Of a DNA stretch of 5,901 nt, positions 4,850-5,901 are shown piece after piece. The translations under genes were made by a program, and so were the position numbers. The notes beneath the pieces were generated by a model, which worked only from the letters and a program-made list of their open reading frames with translations, did not search any database and was not told the DNA's origin. Where the stretch lies: contig JADFWK010000022.1 in NCBI GenBank assembly GCA_015223015.1, positions 1 to 5,901 of the forward strand, in the 5' to 3' direction. Position 1 is the stretch's first letter, and the number at the start of each line of letters is the position of its first letter. This DNA comes from Pseudomonadota bacterium. Lineage in GTDB: Bacteria > Desulfobacterota > DSM-4660 > Desulfatiglandales > B25-G16.

Positions 4850-5901
4850 TTGAAAAACATATGCCTTCTGGGTTCCACTGGCTATATCGGAATTAATTCG
4901 CTCGAGGTTATTCGGGGAAATCCGGATCGATACCGCATAATAGCGCTTGGCGCAGGAAAAAACATAGATCTCCTTGCCGAACAGATAAGAGAATTCAAAC
5001 CGCCTTTTGCAGCAGTGATTAATTCTGATGTTGCCAAGGAGCTGAAAATCAAGCTCAACAACCAGGCAAACACAGAGATCTTATCCGGAACGAAAGGCTA
5101 TGTGCAGATAGCGACGCTTTCGGAAGTGGATATGGCGATTGCAGCAATGACCGGATCATCTGGACTCCTTCCAACATATTCAGCCATAACCGCGGGCAAG
5201 GATGTTGCTTTAGCCAATAAAGAGACATTGGTAATAGCAGGATCTTTGCTGACGAGCGAATCACAAAAGAGAGGTGCACACATAATCCCCATCGACAGTG
5301 AACACAGTGCGATACAGCAGTCTATCCAAGGACACATGAGAGAGGATCTCAGGAAAATTATCCTGACAGGATCTGGCGGACCGTTCAAAGATTTTTCTAT
5401 CGACCGCCTATCGGAGGTTACCCCCGAGCAGGCACTAAAACACCCGAAATGGAAAATGGGACGCAAAATAACCATAGACTCAGCAACGATGATGAACAAG
5501 GGGATTGAGGCAATCGAGGCAAAATGGCTTTTCAATGTAGATATAGATCAAATAGAAATCCTTCTCCACCCGCAGAGCATTATCCATTCAATGGTTGAGT
5601 ATGCAGACGGCTCTATTATCGCCCAACTGGCCTGTCCGGACATGAGGATCCCAATATCCTACGCCCTCTCCTATCCGAGACATCTTCACGGAGAATCGCC
5701 ATCCTTGGATTTTTTGAGCATCGAAAAACTGAGTTTCGAAGAACCCGACAAAAAGAGATTCAGATGTCTGGACCTGGCCCTGACTGCAGCTAAGACAGGG
5801 CACAGTATGCCAGCCGTACTCAGTGGCGCCAACGAAATAGCTGTCAACGCCTTTTTGCAAGGGAAGATTGGTTTCTTGGAAATCCCTCAACTCGTTGAAA
5901 A
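4850..5901 (+). CDS. dxr: 1-deoxy-D-xylulose 5-phosphate reductoisomerase, 3' end cut by window
   Basis: DXR (IspC) converts DXP to 2-C-methyl-D-erythritol 4-phosphate with NADPH and a divalent metal. This is the committed step of the MEP isoprenoid pathway and the target of fosmidomycin. About 350 residues are present and the frame is still open at the window edge; full-length family members have about 380-400, so a short C-terminal piece is missing. Visible motifs are the N-terminal Rossmann loop LGSTGYIG (7-14), GSSGLLPT (102-109), AGKDVALANKETLV (115-128), the metal and substrate motif IDSEHSAIQQ (148-157, Asp149 and Glu151), TGSGGPF (173-179), and HPKWKMGRKITIDSATMMNK (198-217), followed by Glu220 of the metal site. 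HPQSIIHSMVEY (240-251) follows. The loop has Tyr12 where most homologues have Ser. A 53-base gap separates it from cdsA. It supplies IPP and DMAPP on which UppS ultimately depends. Confidence 0.97.
   Translation, partial: MKNICLLGSTGYIGINSLEVIRGNPDRYRIIALGAGKNIDLLAEQIREFKPPFAAVINSDVAKELKIKLNNQANTEILSGTKGYVQIATLSEVDMAIAAMTGSSGLLPTYSAITAGKDVALANKETLVIAGSLLTSESQKRGAHIIPIDSEHSAIQQSIQGHMREDLRKIILTGSGGPFKDFSIDRLSEVTPEQALKHPKWKMGRKITIDSATMMNKGIEAIEAKWLFNVDIDQIEILLHPQSIIHSMVEYADGSIIAQLACPDMRIPISYALSYPRHLHGESPSLDFLSIEKLSFEEPDKKRFRCLDLALTAAKTGHSMPAVLSGANEIAVNAFLQGKIGFLEIPQLVE

Noticed and set aside
5055..5890. Several minus-strand frames opposite dxr
   Set aside because: The plus-strand frame carries the complete run of DXR motifs without interruption, and the antisense frames show no domain.

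Overview
The window is a compact, entirely plus-strand stretch of bacterial core chromosome. It carries seven genes in the order rpsB, tsf, pyrH, frr, uppS, cdsA and dxr (dxr is cut by the window end). The order couples translation (ribosomal protein S2, EF-Ts, ribosome recycling factor), pyrimidine nucleotide supply (UMP kinase) and envelope lipid or isoprenoid synthesis (undecaprenyl-PP synthase, CDP-diglyceride synthase, DXP reductoisomerase). This arrangement is widespread in Gram-negative bacteria. The single-core EF-Ts of about 200 residues, the TTG starts, the Lys/Glu-rich tail on S2 and the mid-range base composition would suit a Desulfobacterota (delta-proteobacterial) or related anaerobic lineage. 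That placement is an inference from general feel, not from a marker I can prove.

Region by region: positions 1-136 are a non-coding leader with a good hairpin and a strong ribosome binding site before rpsB. rpsB and tsf are 15 bases apart and are probably co-transcribed. A 108-base gap that can fold into several small stems separates tsf from pyrH. pyrH and frr overlap by 11 bases. A 58-base gap leads to uppS, which has no visible Shine-Dalgarno sequence. A 173-base gap between uppS and cdsA holds two strong, mutually exclusive hairpins and a weak promoter-like pair. cdsA and dxr are 53 bases apart and each has a clear ribosome binding site.

How the genes work together: S2, EF-Ts and RRF serve the translation machinery, and UMP kinase feeds RNA, DNA and UDP-sugar synthesis. 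DXR commits carbon to the MEP pathway, giving IPP and DMAPP. UppS condenses these into the C55 undecaprenyl carrier for peptidoglycan and surface polysaccharides, and CdsA makes the CDP-diacylglycerol precursor of the phospholipids. The genes therefore support growth-rate-linked ribosome and envelope production.

I found no mobile element, CRISPR array, tRNA, rRNA or defence-like system, and nothing that looks like a whole undescribed system. The points worth a second look are regulatory or single-residue: the rpsB leader, the tsf-pyrH gap, the switch-like hairpins before cdsA, the Tyr in the DXR nucleotide-binding loop and the S2 tail.
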